Of a stretch of 64,000 bases of DNA, positions 32,307 through 40,179 are shown piece after piece. Both the position numbers and the translations under genes were made by a program. The notes beneath the pieces are model-generated. The model worked only from the letters and a program-made list of their open reading frames with translations. It had not been told where the DNA came from and did no database searches. This stretch comes from Antribacter soli. GTDB taxonomy: Bacteria > Actinomycetota > Actinomycetes > Actinomycetales > Cellulomonadaceae. The stretch covers positions 1 through 64,000 of the forward strand of contig NZ_JAKGSG010000025.1 in assembly GCF_021568775.1 (NCBI RefSeq), read 5' to 3'. Each line of letters starts with the position of its first letter. The first letter of the stretch is position 1.

Positions 32307-33679
32307 ACCCGTCCGGCGGCGACGGGGTGCCGTGGCCGCGGCGGGCCGACGACGACGCCCTCCGCTGGCGACCCACCTCGGCGCACACCGCGGCGGTCGT
32401 GGCCGGCGTCGTGCTGCTGGGCATGGGCATCGCCGCCGGCCGCGCCGACGTCGCGCTGCTCGGCGTGCCCGCGCTGGCCGCAGCGGTGTGGGCCCGCGGG
32501 ACCCCGCCCGGCCGGCTCGTGCAGGCCCGCCTCGACGAACCCGAAGGCCCCACGCACGCGGGAGAGCTGCGAGCAACCCTCCGCCTCGACGCGCCCGAGG
32601 GCGCCGGCCTCGCGCACCTGCGCGTCACGGCGCCCGGGCACCGGGAGACCCAGGTCGTGGTGCGCGCGGCCGACGCCGGCGGGTCGCGCCCCGGCGACAC
32701 GTCTGCCGTCGGGCGGAGCCTCGACCTGAGCCTCGCGTCCGTGCGGACCGGCCCGCAGGAGACGTTCACCGTCGGGCTGCGCGCCTACGGGCCGGCGGGC
32801 GTGTGGGAGCAGACGCCGTCGGACGCCGCCGGGCACAGGCGCCTGGTCCTGCCCGGCGCGCAGCCCCTCGGCCGCCTGCCCCTGCCCGGCCGGCTGCGCG
32901 GCCTGACCGGCCCGCACACCTCACGCCGCCTCGGCGACGGGTCCGAGCTGCGCGACGTGCACCCGTTCGCGCCCGGCGACCGACTGCGCCGCATCGACTG
33001 GCGCGCCACAGCCCGCCGATCCCCCGACCTCGACCCGCTCTACGTCCGCCGCACCTACGCCACGGCCGAGGCGACGGCGGTGCTCGTCGTCGACTCACGG
33101 GACGACGTCGGCCCCGACGTGCGCACCTGGCGCGGCTACGGCACCCAGCGCGTCGACGAGCCGACCTCGCTCGACCTCGCCCGGCACGCCGCGGCGTCCG
33201 TCGCGACCGCGTTCGTCGACACCGGCGACCGGGTCGGCCTCGAGGACCTCGCCCGACGGCGACGGCCCCTGCCGCCGGCATCAGGCCGTCGCCACCTGCG
33301 GCGCGTGCTGCACGCCCTTGCGCTCGCGCACCCGGTCGACCAGGCCACCGTCCACCGCGTGCGACCGCCCCAGGTGCCCGCCGACGCGATCGTGTACCTC
33401 TTCTCCACCATGCTCGACGACGAACCGGTCCGGCTCGTGCGGACCTGGCGCGAGCTCGGGCACGAGGTCGTGCTCGTCGACACCCTGCCCGACGTGCACG
33501 CCGTCGCCGAGACGCACCTGCGCATCGGCTGGCGGATCGCCCGCATGGAGCGCGACCTGCGCATCGAGGCCCTCGCCAGCGAGGGCGTGCCCGTCGTGAG
33601 CTGGGCCGGATCCCAGCGGCCCCGCGCCGCGGTGCGGCTCGAAGCCGTCGCACGACAGGCGACCAGGAGGCCGCGATGA
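32303..33679 (+). CDS. DUF58 domain-containing protein
   Basis: A 458-residue protein with an N-terminal membrane hairpin (TAAVVAGVVLLGMGIAAGRA; VALLGVPALAAAVWA), a beta-rich middle and a DUF58 domain with GDGSELRDVHPFAPGDRLRR and IDWRATARRSPDL. The VWA-like end has AVLVVDSRDD and ATAFVDTGDRVGL. It probably works with the MoxR ATPase encoded just upstream (ATGA overlap). The role in cell-envelope or stress processes is inferred from the family. Confidence 0.92.
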   Translation: MNPSGGDGVPWPRRADDDALRWRPTSAHTAAVVAGVVLLGMGIAAGRADVALLGVPALAAAVWARGTPPGRLVQARLDEPEGPTHAGELRATLRLDAPEGAGLAHLRVTAPGHRETQVVVRAADAGGSRPGDTSAVGRSLDLSLASVRTGPQETFTVGLRAYGPAGVWEQTPSDAAGHRRLVLPGAQPLGRLPLPGRLRGLTGPHTSRRLGDGSELRDVHPFAPGDRLRRIDWRATARRSPDLDPLYVRRTYATAEATAVLVVDSRDDVGPDVRTWRGYGTQRVDEPTSLDLARHAAASVATAFVDTGDRVGLEDLARRRRPLPPASGRRHLRRVLHALALAHPVDQATVHRVRPPQVPADAIVYLFSTMLDDEPVRLVRTWRELGHEVVLVDTLPDVHAVAETHLRIGWRIARMERDLRIEALASEGVPVVSWAGSQRPRAAVRLEAVARQATRRPR

Positions 33680-33707
33680 CCTCGCGAGCCACGACGAGGG
33701 AGCGCCG

Positions 33708-34274
33708 ATGAGCCGGCCCCTGACAGGACGCACCAGGCTCGCCGACCGTCCGCTGCCCCGCGTCACCGTCGAGACCGGGCCCACCGTGCCCGGCTGGGCA
33801 CTGCGCGTCGCCCTCGGCGCCGCAGCCGCGCTCCTCCTGGCCGGCGCGGGCGCCCGCACCGAAGAGCTCAGCACCCTGCTGGTCGTGCCCGTCTCCCTGG
33901 CGCTCGTGACCCTCCTCGTGGTGCGGCCCCGGCCCGCCGTCGTGGGCGTCGTGCTCGTCGCGTCCGGCGTACTGCTCCTCGGGTCCTCGCTCGCACCCTT
34001 CGACCCGTGGGCGCTCGTCCTCGCACCCCTCGCGTACCTCGTCACGCGCCTGGCCTGGTGGGCCGACCACGTCACCTCGTCGGCACACGCCGAACGGGCG
34101 GCGCTCGCGGCGTGGTGGCGGCGCGACGCCGTCGTGGTCGCGGGGACGCTCGGGCTGGGGGCCATCGCCCTCGTCGCGTCGGGGGCCTCCGTCGCGGTGG
34201 GCGTGCTCGTCGGCGGGATCGCCCTCGTCCTGCTGGCGAGCCTCGTGCTCCAGGGTCAGGATGGACGGGTCTGA
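33708..34274 (+). CDS. multi-pass membrane protein ending the MoxR operon
   Basis: A 188-residue protein with five to six hydrophobic helices (ALRVALGAAAALLLAGAGA; STLLVVPVSLALVTLLVV; VVGVVLVASGVLLLGSSLAP; VVVAGTLGLGAIALVASGAS; VAVGVLVGGIALVLLASLVL). No family was recognised. It follows DUF58 by 28 bp, with GAGGGAGCG as a likely ribosome site. It ends 31 bp before dps. Confidence 0.78.
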   Translation: MSRPLTGRTRLADRPLPRVTVETGPTVPGWALRVALGAAAALLLAGAGARTEELSTLLVVPVSLALVTLLVVRPRPAVVGVVLVASGVLLLGSSLAPFDPWALVLAPLAYLVTRLAWWADHVTSSAHAERAALAAWWRRDAVVVAGTLGLGAIALVASGASVAVGVLVGGIALVLLASLVLQGQDGRV

Positions 34275-34305
34275 GCAGATCCGAGGCACACCCGAGGAGG
34301 CTGTC

Positions 34306-34914
34306 GTGTCCGCCAAGAAGTCTGGTCCCCTGCCCCGCTACACCGTCCCGTCGCTCACCGTCGAGCAGGGCGCGCAGGTCGCGGAGATCCTGCAGGAACG
34401 CCTGAACTCGCTCAACGACCTGCAGCTGACGCTCAAGCACATCCACTGGAACGTCGTCGGGCCGAACTTCATCGCGGTGCACGAGATGCTCGACCCTCAG
34501 GTCGACAGCGTGCGGCTCATGGTGGACGCCATCGCCGAGCGGATCGCCACCCTCGGCGTCGCGCCCGTCGGGACGCCCGGAGCGCTCGTCGCCGCCCGCA
34601 CCTGGGAGGACTACCACCTGGGCCGCGCCACCGTGATCGAGCACCTGGGCGCGCTCGACGAGGTGTACGAGGGCGTCATCGAGTCGCACCGCAAGGCCGC
34701 CAAGGACACCGAGCAGCTCGACATCGTCACGAACGACCTGCTCATCGGGCACCTGCACGATCTCGAGATGTTCCACTGGTTCGTCCGTGCGCACCTGGAG
34801 TCCTCGGCGGGCGTGCTGTCGACGGAGGGCGCCACGACGGAGCTCGAGGCCGCCCGCAAGGCGAGCCAGGGGGACCGGACCACGAAGGCGACGAAGGCGA
34901 CGAAGGCGCGCTGA
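34306..34914 (+). CDS. dps: Dps-family DNA-binding ferritin-like protein
   Basis: A 202-residue ferritin-like protein. The ferroxidase-site motif lies in LTLKHIHWNVVGPNFIAVHE and MLDPQVDSVRLMVDAIAERI, matching Dps dodecamers that oxidise and store iron and protect DNA. The C-terminal tail is Lys/Thr/Ala-rich (TKATKATKAR), encoded by three exact 9-bp repeats (ACGAAGGCG at 34882-34908), a plausible DNA-binding tail of variable length. GTG at 34306 has GAGGAGG five bases upstream. Confidence 0.94.
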   Translation: MSAKKSGPLPRYTVPSLTVEQGAQVAEILQERLNSLNDLQLTLKHIHWNVVGPNFIAVHEMLDPQVDSVRLMVDAIAERIATLGVAPVGTPGALVAARTWEDYHLGRATVIEHLGALDEVYEGVIESHRKAAKDTEQLDIVTNDLLIGHLHDLEMFHWFVRAHLESSAGVLSTEGATTELEAARKASQGDRTTKATKATKAR

Positions 34915-34944
34915 CGTCGGTTTCCGGAGGGCGGGGCCGCACGC

Positions 34945-34950
34945 TAGCCT
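34945..34950 (+). promoter_or_regulatory. -10 element of the GNAT gene (leaderless)
   Basis: TAGCCT is followed by CGCCCGC and the GTG at 34958, with no Shine-Dalgarno between. Confidence 0.5.
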
Positions 34951-34957
34951 CGCCCGC

Positions 34958-35659
34958 GTGACCGACGACGTTGTGCAGCCCACGATCCGCCCGTACCGGC
35001 CCGGCGACCGCGACGCGGTCGCGGAGATCTGCGTCCGCACCGCCGCGGGCGGCGGCGATGCGCGCGGCCTCTACTCGGACGACCTCCTCATGCCGGAGGT
35101 CTACGCCCTGCCGTACGTGGACCACTCCCCGGAGCTCGCCTGGGTCGTCGTCGCGCCCGACGTGGGGGCGGCGCGCGACGCCGACCCGGCCGCCGAGACG
35201 CTGAGCGTCGCCGACGGCCGGATGGTCGGCTACGTGATCGGCGTCGCCGACACCGTCGAGTTCGCCGTGTGGTGGGCGCGCGAGTGGGCGCCCGGCTTCG
35301 TGGCGCGGCATCCCGCGCCCGGGGTTCCGACGGGCCGCGACCCCCGCTACAAGGAGGCGGACCTCCTGCGGGACGGCGCCGACGCCACGCGCCTGACGAG
35401 GGGCCTCACGCCCGAGGAGCTCGCCGCCTACCCGGCGCACCTGCACATCGACCTGCTGCCCGAGGCGCAGCGGCTCGGCCTCGGTGGCCGGCTGCTCGAC
35501 ACGCTCCGGGAGGGGCTCGCCGCGCGGGGCGTCCCCGGGGTGCACCTCGGCATGGACCCCGCGAACGTCGGGGCGCGCTCCTTCTACGACCGCTACGGCT
35601 TCGCCGAGCTGCCCTCCCACCGCCCGCACTCGCCGCTGCTGGGGATCAAGACGGCCTGA
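34958..35659 (+). CDS. GNAT family N-acetyltransferase
   Basis: A 233-residue acetyltransferase: TIRPYRPGDRDAVAEICVRT at the start, VGYVIGVADT in the middle strand, then AHLHIDLLPEAQRLGLGGRLL and DTLREGLAARG, with the acetyl-CoA loop QRLGLGG, and PANVGARSFYDRYGFAELP in motif B. It resembles the C-terminal acetyltransferase-like domain of O-GlcNAcase-related proteins. The acceptor is unknown. It follows dps but has its own -10 element. Confidence 0.88.
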   Translation: MTDDVVQPTIRPYRPGDRDAVAEICVRTAAGGGDARGLYSDDLLMPEVYALPYVDHSPELAWVVVAPDVGAARDADPAAETLSVADGRMVGYVIGVADTVEFAVWWAREWAPGFVARHPAPGVPTGRDPRYKEADLLRDGADATRLTRGLTPEELAAYPAHLHIDLLPEAQRLGLGGRLLDTLREGLAARGVPGVHLGMDPANVGARSFYDRYGFAELPSHRPHSPLLGIKTA

Positions 35660-35686
35660 GCGTCGCCGGGCGGGGGCCGGGCCGGC

Positions 35687-36283
35687 TCACTCCTCGGTGA
35701 CCCACGCGCGGCGCACCTGCTCGAACCGCGTCGGCAGGGGCGGGCGCAGCGCCCCGTAGCGGGCGTTGGTCCGGTGGGCGAACCGGCGCCACGACAGCAC
35801 CAGCCCCTGACGCGTGATGGGCAGGCCGCTCGCCACCGTCGTCCCGTTGTCGTGCGTGTGGTGCACGGTGAGCAGCAGGGCGCGCGGGACGGAGCCCTCG
35901 AGCTCGGCGGCGAGCTCCTCCCGGACCACCATCCAGTGCCGGATCACCAGGACGACCTCCGGCGGCAGCGCGTGCCGGCGCTCGGTCAGGTGCTTGCCGT
36001 GCCGCACGAGGACGCTGCCCTCCCCCGCGCGCGCGGCGGTCGGGCCGAGGTCGAGGTCCTCGACGCGCAGGCGCAGCAGGTCGCCGTACCGGGCGCCCGT
36101 GGACCGCACCAGCCCGGTGATGACGGCCAGGCGGACCGTCTCCGGCTTCGTGCCCGGCCGCAGCGCCTCGACGGACAGCTCGCGCCACACCCACTCCGCC
36201 TCCTCGAGCGTGACCGGCGGCCGCGGGTACCGAGCGACCCCCTCGTCCGAGCTGACTGGTGAGACGACGTCGTTACTGGTCAT
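35687..36283 (-). CDS. half-size tyrosine-recombinase-like protein
   Basis: A 198-residue protein that reads like the first half of an integrase catalytic domain: VITGLVRSTGARYGDLLRLR with RVEDLDL (the first catalytic Arg region), then VRHGKHLTERRHALPPEVVL (the beta-hairpin Lys region) and SWRRFAHRTNARYGAL. The HxxR, second His and Tyr motifs are absent and the frame stops cleanly at WVTEE. It has no arm or core-binding domain. It is either a truncated recombinase or a recombinase-derived DNA-binding protein. An 8-bp palindrome AAGCGCTT lies upstream at 36294-36301. Confidence 0.6.
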   Translation of the reverse strand: MTSNDVVSPVSSDEGVARYPRPPVTLEEAEWVWRELSVEALRPGTKPETVRLAVITGLVRSTGARYGDLLRLRVEDLDLGPTAARAGEGSVLVRHGKHLTERRHALPPEVVLVIRHWMVVREELAAELEGSVPRALLLTVHHTHDNGTTVASGLPITRQGLVLSWRRFAHRTNARYGALRPPLPTRFEQVRRAWVTEE

Positions 36284-36333
36284 GGGTCTAGTGAAGCGCT
36301 TGGCACACTATTTATCCAGGGAGACACGCCGGA

Positions 36334-36339
36334 TAGGCT
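36334..36339 (+). promoter_or_regulatory. -10 element of the YigZ gene (leaderless)
   Basis: TAGGCT is followed by CGACAG and the GTG at 36346, with no Shine-Dalgarno. Confidence 0.5.
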
Positions 36340-36345
36340 CGACAG

Positions 36346-37011
36346 GTGAACCTGCTCCCTGCCCTTCCCGGGACCCTCGCCCGGCCGGTGGACCACGAGC
36401 TCGTCGTGAAGAAGTCCCGGTTCCTCGCGCACCTCGCGCCGGTGGCGAGCGTCGGCGAGGCGGAGGCCGTTGTGGCGCGGGTCCGCAAGGAGATGTGGGA
36501 CGCCCGGCACCACTGCGTCGCCATGGTGATCGGTACCCACGCCGACCAGCAGCGCTCCACCGACGACGGGGAGCCCTCCGGCACCGCGGGCGTGCCCATG
36601 CTGGAGGTGCTGCGCCACCGCGACGTGACCGACGTCGTCGCGGTCGTCACGCGCTATTTCGGCGGGGTCCTGCTCGGCGCTGGCGGCCTGGTCCGCGCCT
36701 ACTCGGGCTCGGTGTCCGAGGCGCTCGACGCCGCGGCCGCCGCCGGGCTGATGCTGCGCCGCGAGGTCCTCACCGAGGTCACCGTCGCGGTCGCCCACGC
36801 CGAGGCAGGCCGCCTCGACAACCTCCTGCGCGACTGGGCGGCCGGCCACGGCGCCGTCGTGGGCGAACCCTCCTACGACGCCGTGGCGCACCTGCGCCTG
36901 CTCGTCCCGCCCGCGCACCTGCAGGAGCTGCACGACGACGTCGCGGCCGCCACCGCGGGCACGGTCACGCCCGAGACGGGCGCGGACCGCGTGGTGGACG
37001 TCCCGGCCTGA
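36346..37011 (+). CDS. YigZ/IMPACT family protein
   Basis: A 221-residue protein of the UPF0029/IMPACT family. The signature region reads DHELVVKKSRFLAHLAPVAS, ARHHCVAMVIGTHADQQRST, DDGEPSGTAGVPMLEVLRH and VVAVVTRYFGGVLLGAGGLV. The C-terminal RWD-like part is AHLRLLVPPAHLQELHDDVA. YigZ homologues have been linked to translation control and proline-related functions, but the exact role is open. It is convergent with the UGPase gene after 44 bp. Confidence 0.92.
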   Translation: MNLLPALPGTLARPVDHELVVKKSRFLAHLAPVASVGEAEAVVARVRKEMWDARHHCVAMVIGTHADQQRSTDDGEPSGTAGVPMLEVLRHRDVTDVVAVVTRYFGGVLLGAGGLVRAYSGSVSEALDAAAAAGLMLRREVLTEVTVAVAHAEAGRLDNLLRDWAAGHGAVVGEPSYDAVAHLRLLVPPAHLQELHDDVAAATAGTVTPETGADRVVDVPA

Positions 37012-37055
37012 CCACACGGCTCACGACCGGGCGACCGCCGCCGCGCCGCCCGGGA

Positions 37056-38462
37056 TCAGATCCCGTCCGGGCCCACCGTCGCGCCGTCCGGCACGCGCGC
37101 CGGCTCGCCCGTGTCCTCCAGCGCGGCCTTGCCCGTCGCCACGACCCCGGCGCCGAACGTCCAGTCCCCGCGCACCGTCAGCGACTCGGCGTCGGTCAGC
37201 GACGGCGCACCCTCAGCAAAGCGCTCGCTGAAGCCCCCGACGAGCTTGTAGTGCTTCGGGTCGAGGTCCACGAGCGGCGCGGGGCCGGTTGCGACGAGGC
37301 GGTAGTCCTCGCTCAGCTCGTACACGTCGGACCGCAGCACCAGGAGGTCGTTCGTCGTCTTGACGGGCAGGAACCGGGACCGCTCCACCTCGATCGCGAC
37401 GGCGCCCTCGAAGACCGCGACGGCCGCACCCATGGCGGACTCGATCTGGATCACCTTCGGCGACGTCGGGTCCGTCGGGTCGACGGTCTTCTCGTTGCGG
37501 ATGAGCGGCAGCTCCAGGACGCCACCGGTGCGGTCGAGCTCGGCCGCGAGCGACTCCAGGTCGAACCAGAGGTTGTTGGTGTGGAAGTAGCGGTGTCTGG
37601 TGGGGTCGAGGGAGACCTCGAGGTCGTCGGGGTGGGTCTGGGCGGTCTCGCGCTGGATGATGCGTCCGTCGGCCTTGCGGACGACGAGCTGGCCGCCCTT
37701 GACGTCGGCGGGGGTCTTGAGGCACATCTCGGCGGCGTAGGGGGCGCCGGAGGCAGCGAACCAGGCGGCGATGGTGCCGTCGGGCGCCGCGCCGAGGTTG
37801 TCGGAGTTGGAGATGGTGGCGTAGCGGAAGCCGGCGTCGAGCAGGGCGCGGACGACGCCGGAGGCGTGCAGGGCCGCGTAGAGGTCGCCGTGGCCGGGCG
37901 GGCACCACTCGAGCGTGGGGTCGGCGGGCCAGGAGACCGGCTCCAGGGTGTCGGCGAGGAGCTTGGGCTCGCGGTTCTGCAGGAAGTCCGAGGGCAGGCC
38001 GTCGACGGCGAGGTCGGGGTGCTTCGCGAGGGCGGCCAGCGAGTCGGCCTGCGTGCGGAACGAGTTCATGAGGAGCAGCGGCAGGCGGGCGCCGGTCGCC
38101 TTGCGCGCGGCGCGCACCTGCCCGGCGATGACGTCGAGGAACGTGAGCGTCCCGCCGTCGGCCACCTCCCGGACGGGTAGGAGCGACTTCGCCTTGTCCA
38201 TGCCCATGGAGGTCCCGAGGCCGCCGTTGAGCTTGATGACGGCGGTGCGGGCGAGCGCGTCGGCGGCGTCCTGGGGGCTGACGGTGAGGTCGGCGTGCCG
38301 GGGCAGGTCGGGCAGGGGTTCGACGTCGGCCTCGCGGACGAGCCCGGTCGCCCCTGACTCCAGGAGGCCGTAGAACCGCGTGAACGTCTCGATGGCGGCC
38401 TCGGCCACGCCCGCGTCGGACATCTTCTGGCGGGCGTGCTGGAGCCCCGTCGCACTCGTCAT
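37056..38462 (-). CDS. UTP-glucose-1-phosphate uridylyltransferase (UGP1 type)
   Basis: A 468-residue UDPGP-family enzyme of the eukaryote-like type that makes UDP-glucose. The nucleotide-binding loop is KLNGGLGTSMGMDKAKSLLP (residues 77-96). Other marks are MNSFRTQADSLAAL, CPPGHGDLYAALHASGV, SNSDNLGA and ETAQTHPDDLEVS. Products feed glycogen, cell-wall sugars or trehalose and connect functionally to galE earlier in the window. ATG follows TAGTCT by six bases; the TAG of that hexamer is also the stop of the upstream gene. Confidence 0.93.
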   Translation of the reverse strand: MTSATGLQHARQKMSDAGVAEAAIETFTRFYGLLESGATGLVREADVEPLPDLPRHADLTVSPQDAADALARTAVIKLNGGLGTSMGMDKAKSLLPVREVADGGTLTFLDVIAGQVRAARKATGARLPLLLMNSFRTQADSLAALAKHPDLAVDGLPSDFLQNREPKLLADTLEPVSWPADPTLEWCPPGHGDLYAALHASGVVRALLDAGFRYATISNSDNLGAAPDGTIAAWFAASGAPYAAEMCLKTPADVKGGQLVVRKADGRIIQRETAQTHPDDLEVSLDPTRHRYFHTNNLWFDLESLAAELDRTGGVLELPLIRNEKTVDPTDPTSPKVIQIESAMGAAVAVFEGAVAIEVERSRFLPVKTTNDLLVLRSDVYELSEDYRLVATGPAPLVDLDPKHYKLVGGFSERFAEGAPSLTDAESLTVRGDWTFGAGVVATGKAALEDTGEPARVPDGATVGPDGI

Positions 38463-38468
38463 GCGGCC

Positions 38469-38474
38469 AGACTA
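38469..38474 (-). promoter_or_regulatory. -10 element of the UGPase gene, overlapping the previous stop codon
   Basis: On the reverse strand TAGTCT precedes GGCCGC and the ATG. Its first three bases are the TAG stop of the YciO-like gene. Confidence 0.5.
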
Positions 38475-39092
38475 TTCGAACCGGGTGGGATCCCCCGCAC
38501 CTGTCCGGACCACCTCGGGGTAGCCCTCGGACCAGTCGACGACGGTGGTCGGCACGGTGCCGGCGTCGCCGCCGTCGACCACGGCGTCGAGCACGTGGTC
38601 GAGCTCCTCCTTGATGGTCCACCCGTCCGTCATCGGCTCCGTCGCGCCCGGCAGGATGAGCGTGGACGACAGCAGCGGCTCCCCCAGCCCGCGCAGGATC
38701 GCCTGCGCGACGCGGGAGTCCGGGATGCGCACGCCCACGGTCTTCTTCTTGGGGTGGGCGAGCCGGCGCGGCACCTCTGCCGTCGCCGGGAGGATGAACG
38801 TGTAGGGACCGGGCGTGACGGCCTTGATCGCCCGGAACGCGTTGTTGTCCAGCTTGACGAGCTGCCCGAGCTGGGCGAAGTCGGAGCACACGAGCGTGAA
38901 GTGGTGCCGGTCGCCGAGGCCGCGGATCGTGCGGATCCGGTCGGCGCCGTCGTGGTACTCCATGCGGCAGCCGAGTGCGTACGACGAGTCCGTGGGGTAC
39001 GCGATGAGCGCGTCCCCGCGCAGCAGGTCGACGACCTGACCGATCGTGCGCGGCTGCGGGTCGGTCGGGTGCACATCGAAGTACCGGGCCAT
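38472..39092 (-). CDS. YciO/Sua5/YrdC-family protein
   Basis: A 206-residue protein with the YrdC fold: ALIAYPTDSSYALGCRM, RGLGDRHHFTLVCSDFAQLG, AVTPGPYTFILPATAEVPRR, KKKTVGVRIPDSRVAQAILR and LGEPLLSSTLILPG. Motif details fit the YciO branch rather than TsaC/Sua5, so threonylcarbamoyl-AMP synthesis is plausible but not proven. ATG follows TAGGCT by seven bases, where the TAG is the stop of the dehydratase gene upstream. It lies 9 bp before the UGPase start. Confidence 0.88.
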   Translation of the reverse strand: MARYFDVHPTDPQPRTIGQVVDLLRGDALIAYPTDSSYALGCRMEYHDGADRIRTIRGLGDRHHFTLVCSDFAQLGQLVKLDNNAFRAIKAVTPGPYTFILPATAEVPRRLAHPKKKTVGVRIPDSRVAQAILRGLGEPLLSSTLILPGATEPMTDGWTIKEELDHVLDAVVDGGDAGTVPTTVVDWSEGYPEVVRTGAGDPTRFE

Positions 39093-39099
39093 GCTCGCG

Positions 39100-39105
39100 A
39101 GCCTA
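39100..39105 (-). promoter_or_regulatory. -10 element of the YciO-like gene, overlapping the previous stop codon
   Basis: On the reverse strand TAGGCT precedes CGCGAGC and the ATG. The TAG is the stop codon of the threonine dehydratase-like gene. Confidence 0.5.
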
Positions 39106-40083
39106 TGCCCGGTTTGCGGTACTCGCCGTCTCCGGGGCGCCCAGCGCCCGGCGCAGCTCCGCGGTGCTCGCGTTCCCGCCGGTGCAGACGACGCCGACGC
39201 GCTGCCCTGCGTAGCGCTCGGGCTGCCCGACGACGGCCGCCAGGGCGGCAGCCCCCGCCCCCTCGGCGACGGTGCGGGCGGCGGTCAGGTAGAGCGCCTG
39301 GGCGCGGGTGATGTCGTCGTCGGTGACGAGGACGAAGTCCGCGAGGTGCGCCCGCAGGACCTGCTGCGTGAGGGCGAACCCGGTGCCTGTGGCAAGGCCT
39401 TCGGCGCGGGAGGCGTTGGGGCGGGACAGGAGCTCGCCGGCCCGCCACGAGTCGTGGGCGGCGGGCGAGGCGGCGGACTGCACGGCCACGACCTCGACGT
39501 GCGGTGCGACGGCCGACGCGACGAGGCATGCGGCGGCCGCCCCGGAGCCGCCGCCGACGGGCACGACGATCGTGTCGAGGTCTGGGGCCTGCAGGAGCAG
39601 CTCGAGGTAGAGCGTGCCGACCCCGGCGACGATCGCGGGCTCGTTCGCGGCGCCGACGAGCCGGGCGCCGGTGCGGGCGGCGAGCTGCTCGGCGTGGGCC
39701 CGGGCGTCGTCGAAGGTGGCGCCGTGCAGCACGACGTCGGCGCCGAGGTCGCGCACCGCCCGCAGCTTGAGCGGGTTGGGGTCCCGCGGCATCACGATGG
39801 TGCACGCGGTGCCGGTGTGCCGGGCGGCGTAGGCGACCCCCTGGGCGTGGTTGCCCGTCGAGTAGGCGACGACGCCGTGGGCGCGCTCGGCGGGGCCCAT
39901 GGTCAGCAGGAGGTTGGGGGCTCCCCGGGCCTTGAACGCGCCGGTGTGCTGCAGGTTCTCGTGCTTGACGACGACGCTCGCGCCGGTCGCGCGGTCGAGG
40001 TCGGCGTACGTCGCGACGGGCGTGTGCACGACCAGGCCCGCGAGCCGGGACCGGGCGGCGAGGACGGCGGCGAGGGTGCTCAT
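39103..40083 (-). CDS. PLP-dependent threonine/serine dehydratase-like enzyme
   Basis: A 326-residue fold-type II PLP enzyme. The Schiff-base lysine is Lys51 in LQHTGAFKARGAPNLLL. STGNHAQGVAYAAR and MPRDPNPLKLRAVRDLGADV follow, with the phosphate-binding PVGGGSGAAAACL and a C-terminal GVVCTGGNAS. Family members deaminate threonine or serine or act in hydroxyectoine breakdown. There is no ACT domain, so it fits the catabolic form. ATG at 40083 begins the recognisable domain; an in-frame ATG at 40113 is possible. The divergent LysR gene is its likely regulator. Confidence 0.9.
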   Translation of the reverse strand: MSTLAAVLAARSRLAGLVVHTPVATYADLDRATGASVVVKHENLQHTGAFKARGAPNLLLTMGPAERAHGVVAYSTGNHAQGVAYAARHTGTACTIVMPRDPNPLKLRAVRDLGADVVLHGATFDDARAHAEQLAARTGARLVGAANEPAIVAGVGTLYLELLLQAPDLDTIVVPVGGGSGAAAACLVASAVAPHVEVVAVQSAASPAAHDSWRAGELLSRPNASRAEGLATGTGFALTQQVLRAHLADFVLVTDDDITRAQALYLTAARTVAEGAGAAALAAVVGQPERYAGQRVGVVCTGGNASTAELRRALGAPETASTANRA

Positions 40084-40167
40084 GGTTCCCAGCGTGCGCG
40101 CACCCCGACCCATAGGTCCAATACCAGTTCATGCCGCTACCGATCGATGGAGCCGATAGGTAAGCGG

Positions 40168-40173
40168 TAGGCT
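40168..40173 (+). promoter_or_regulatory. -10 element of the LysR gene (leaderless)
   Basis: TAGGCT is followed by GGACAC and the ATG at 40180. Upstream, TACCGAT and ATAGGTA (about 40136-40161) form an interrupted dyad with a T-N11-A-like core that could be the LysR site between the divergent genes. Confidence 0.5.
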
Positions 40174-40179
40174 GGACAC

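Noticed and set aside
39084-40179. Ectoine or hydroxyectoine breakdown cluster
   Set aside because: A threonine-dehydratase-like enzyme and a LysR regulator alone are not enough; no eut or doe genes are near.
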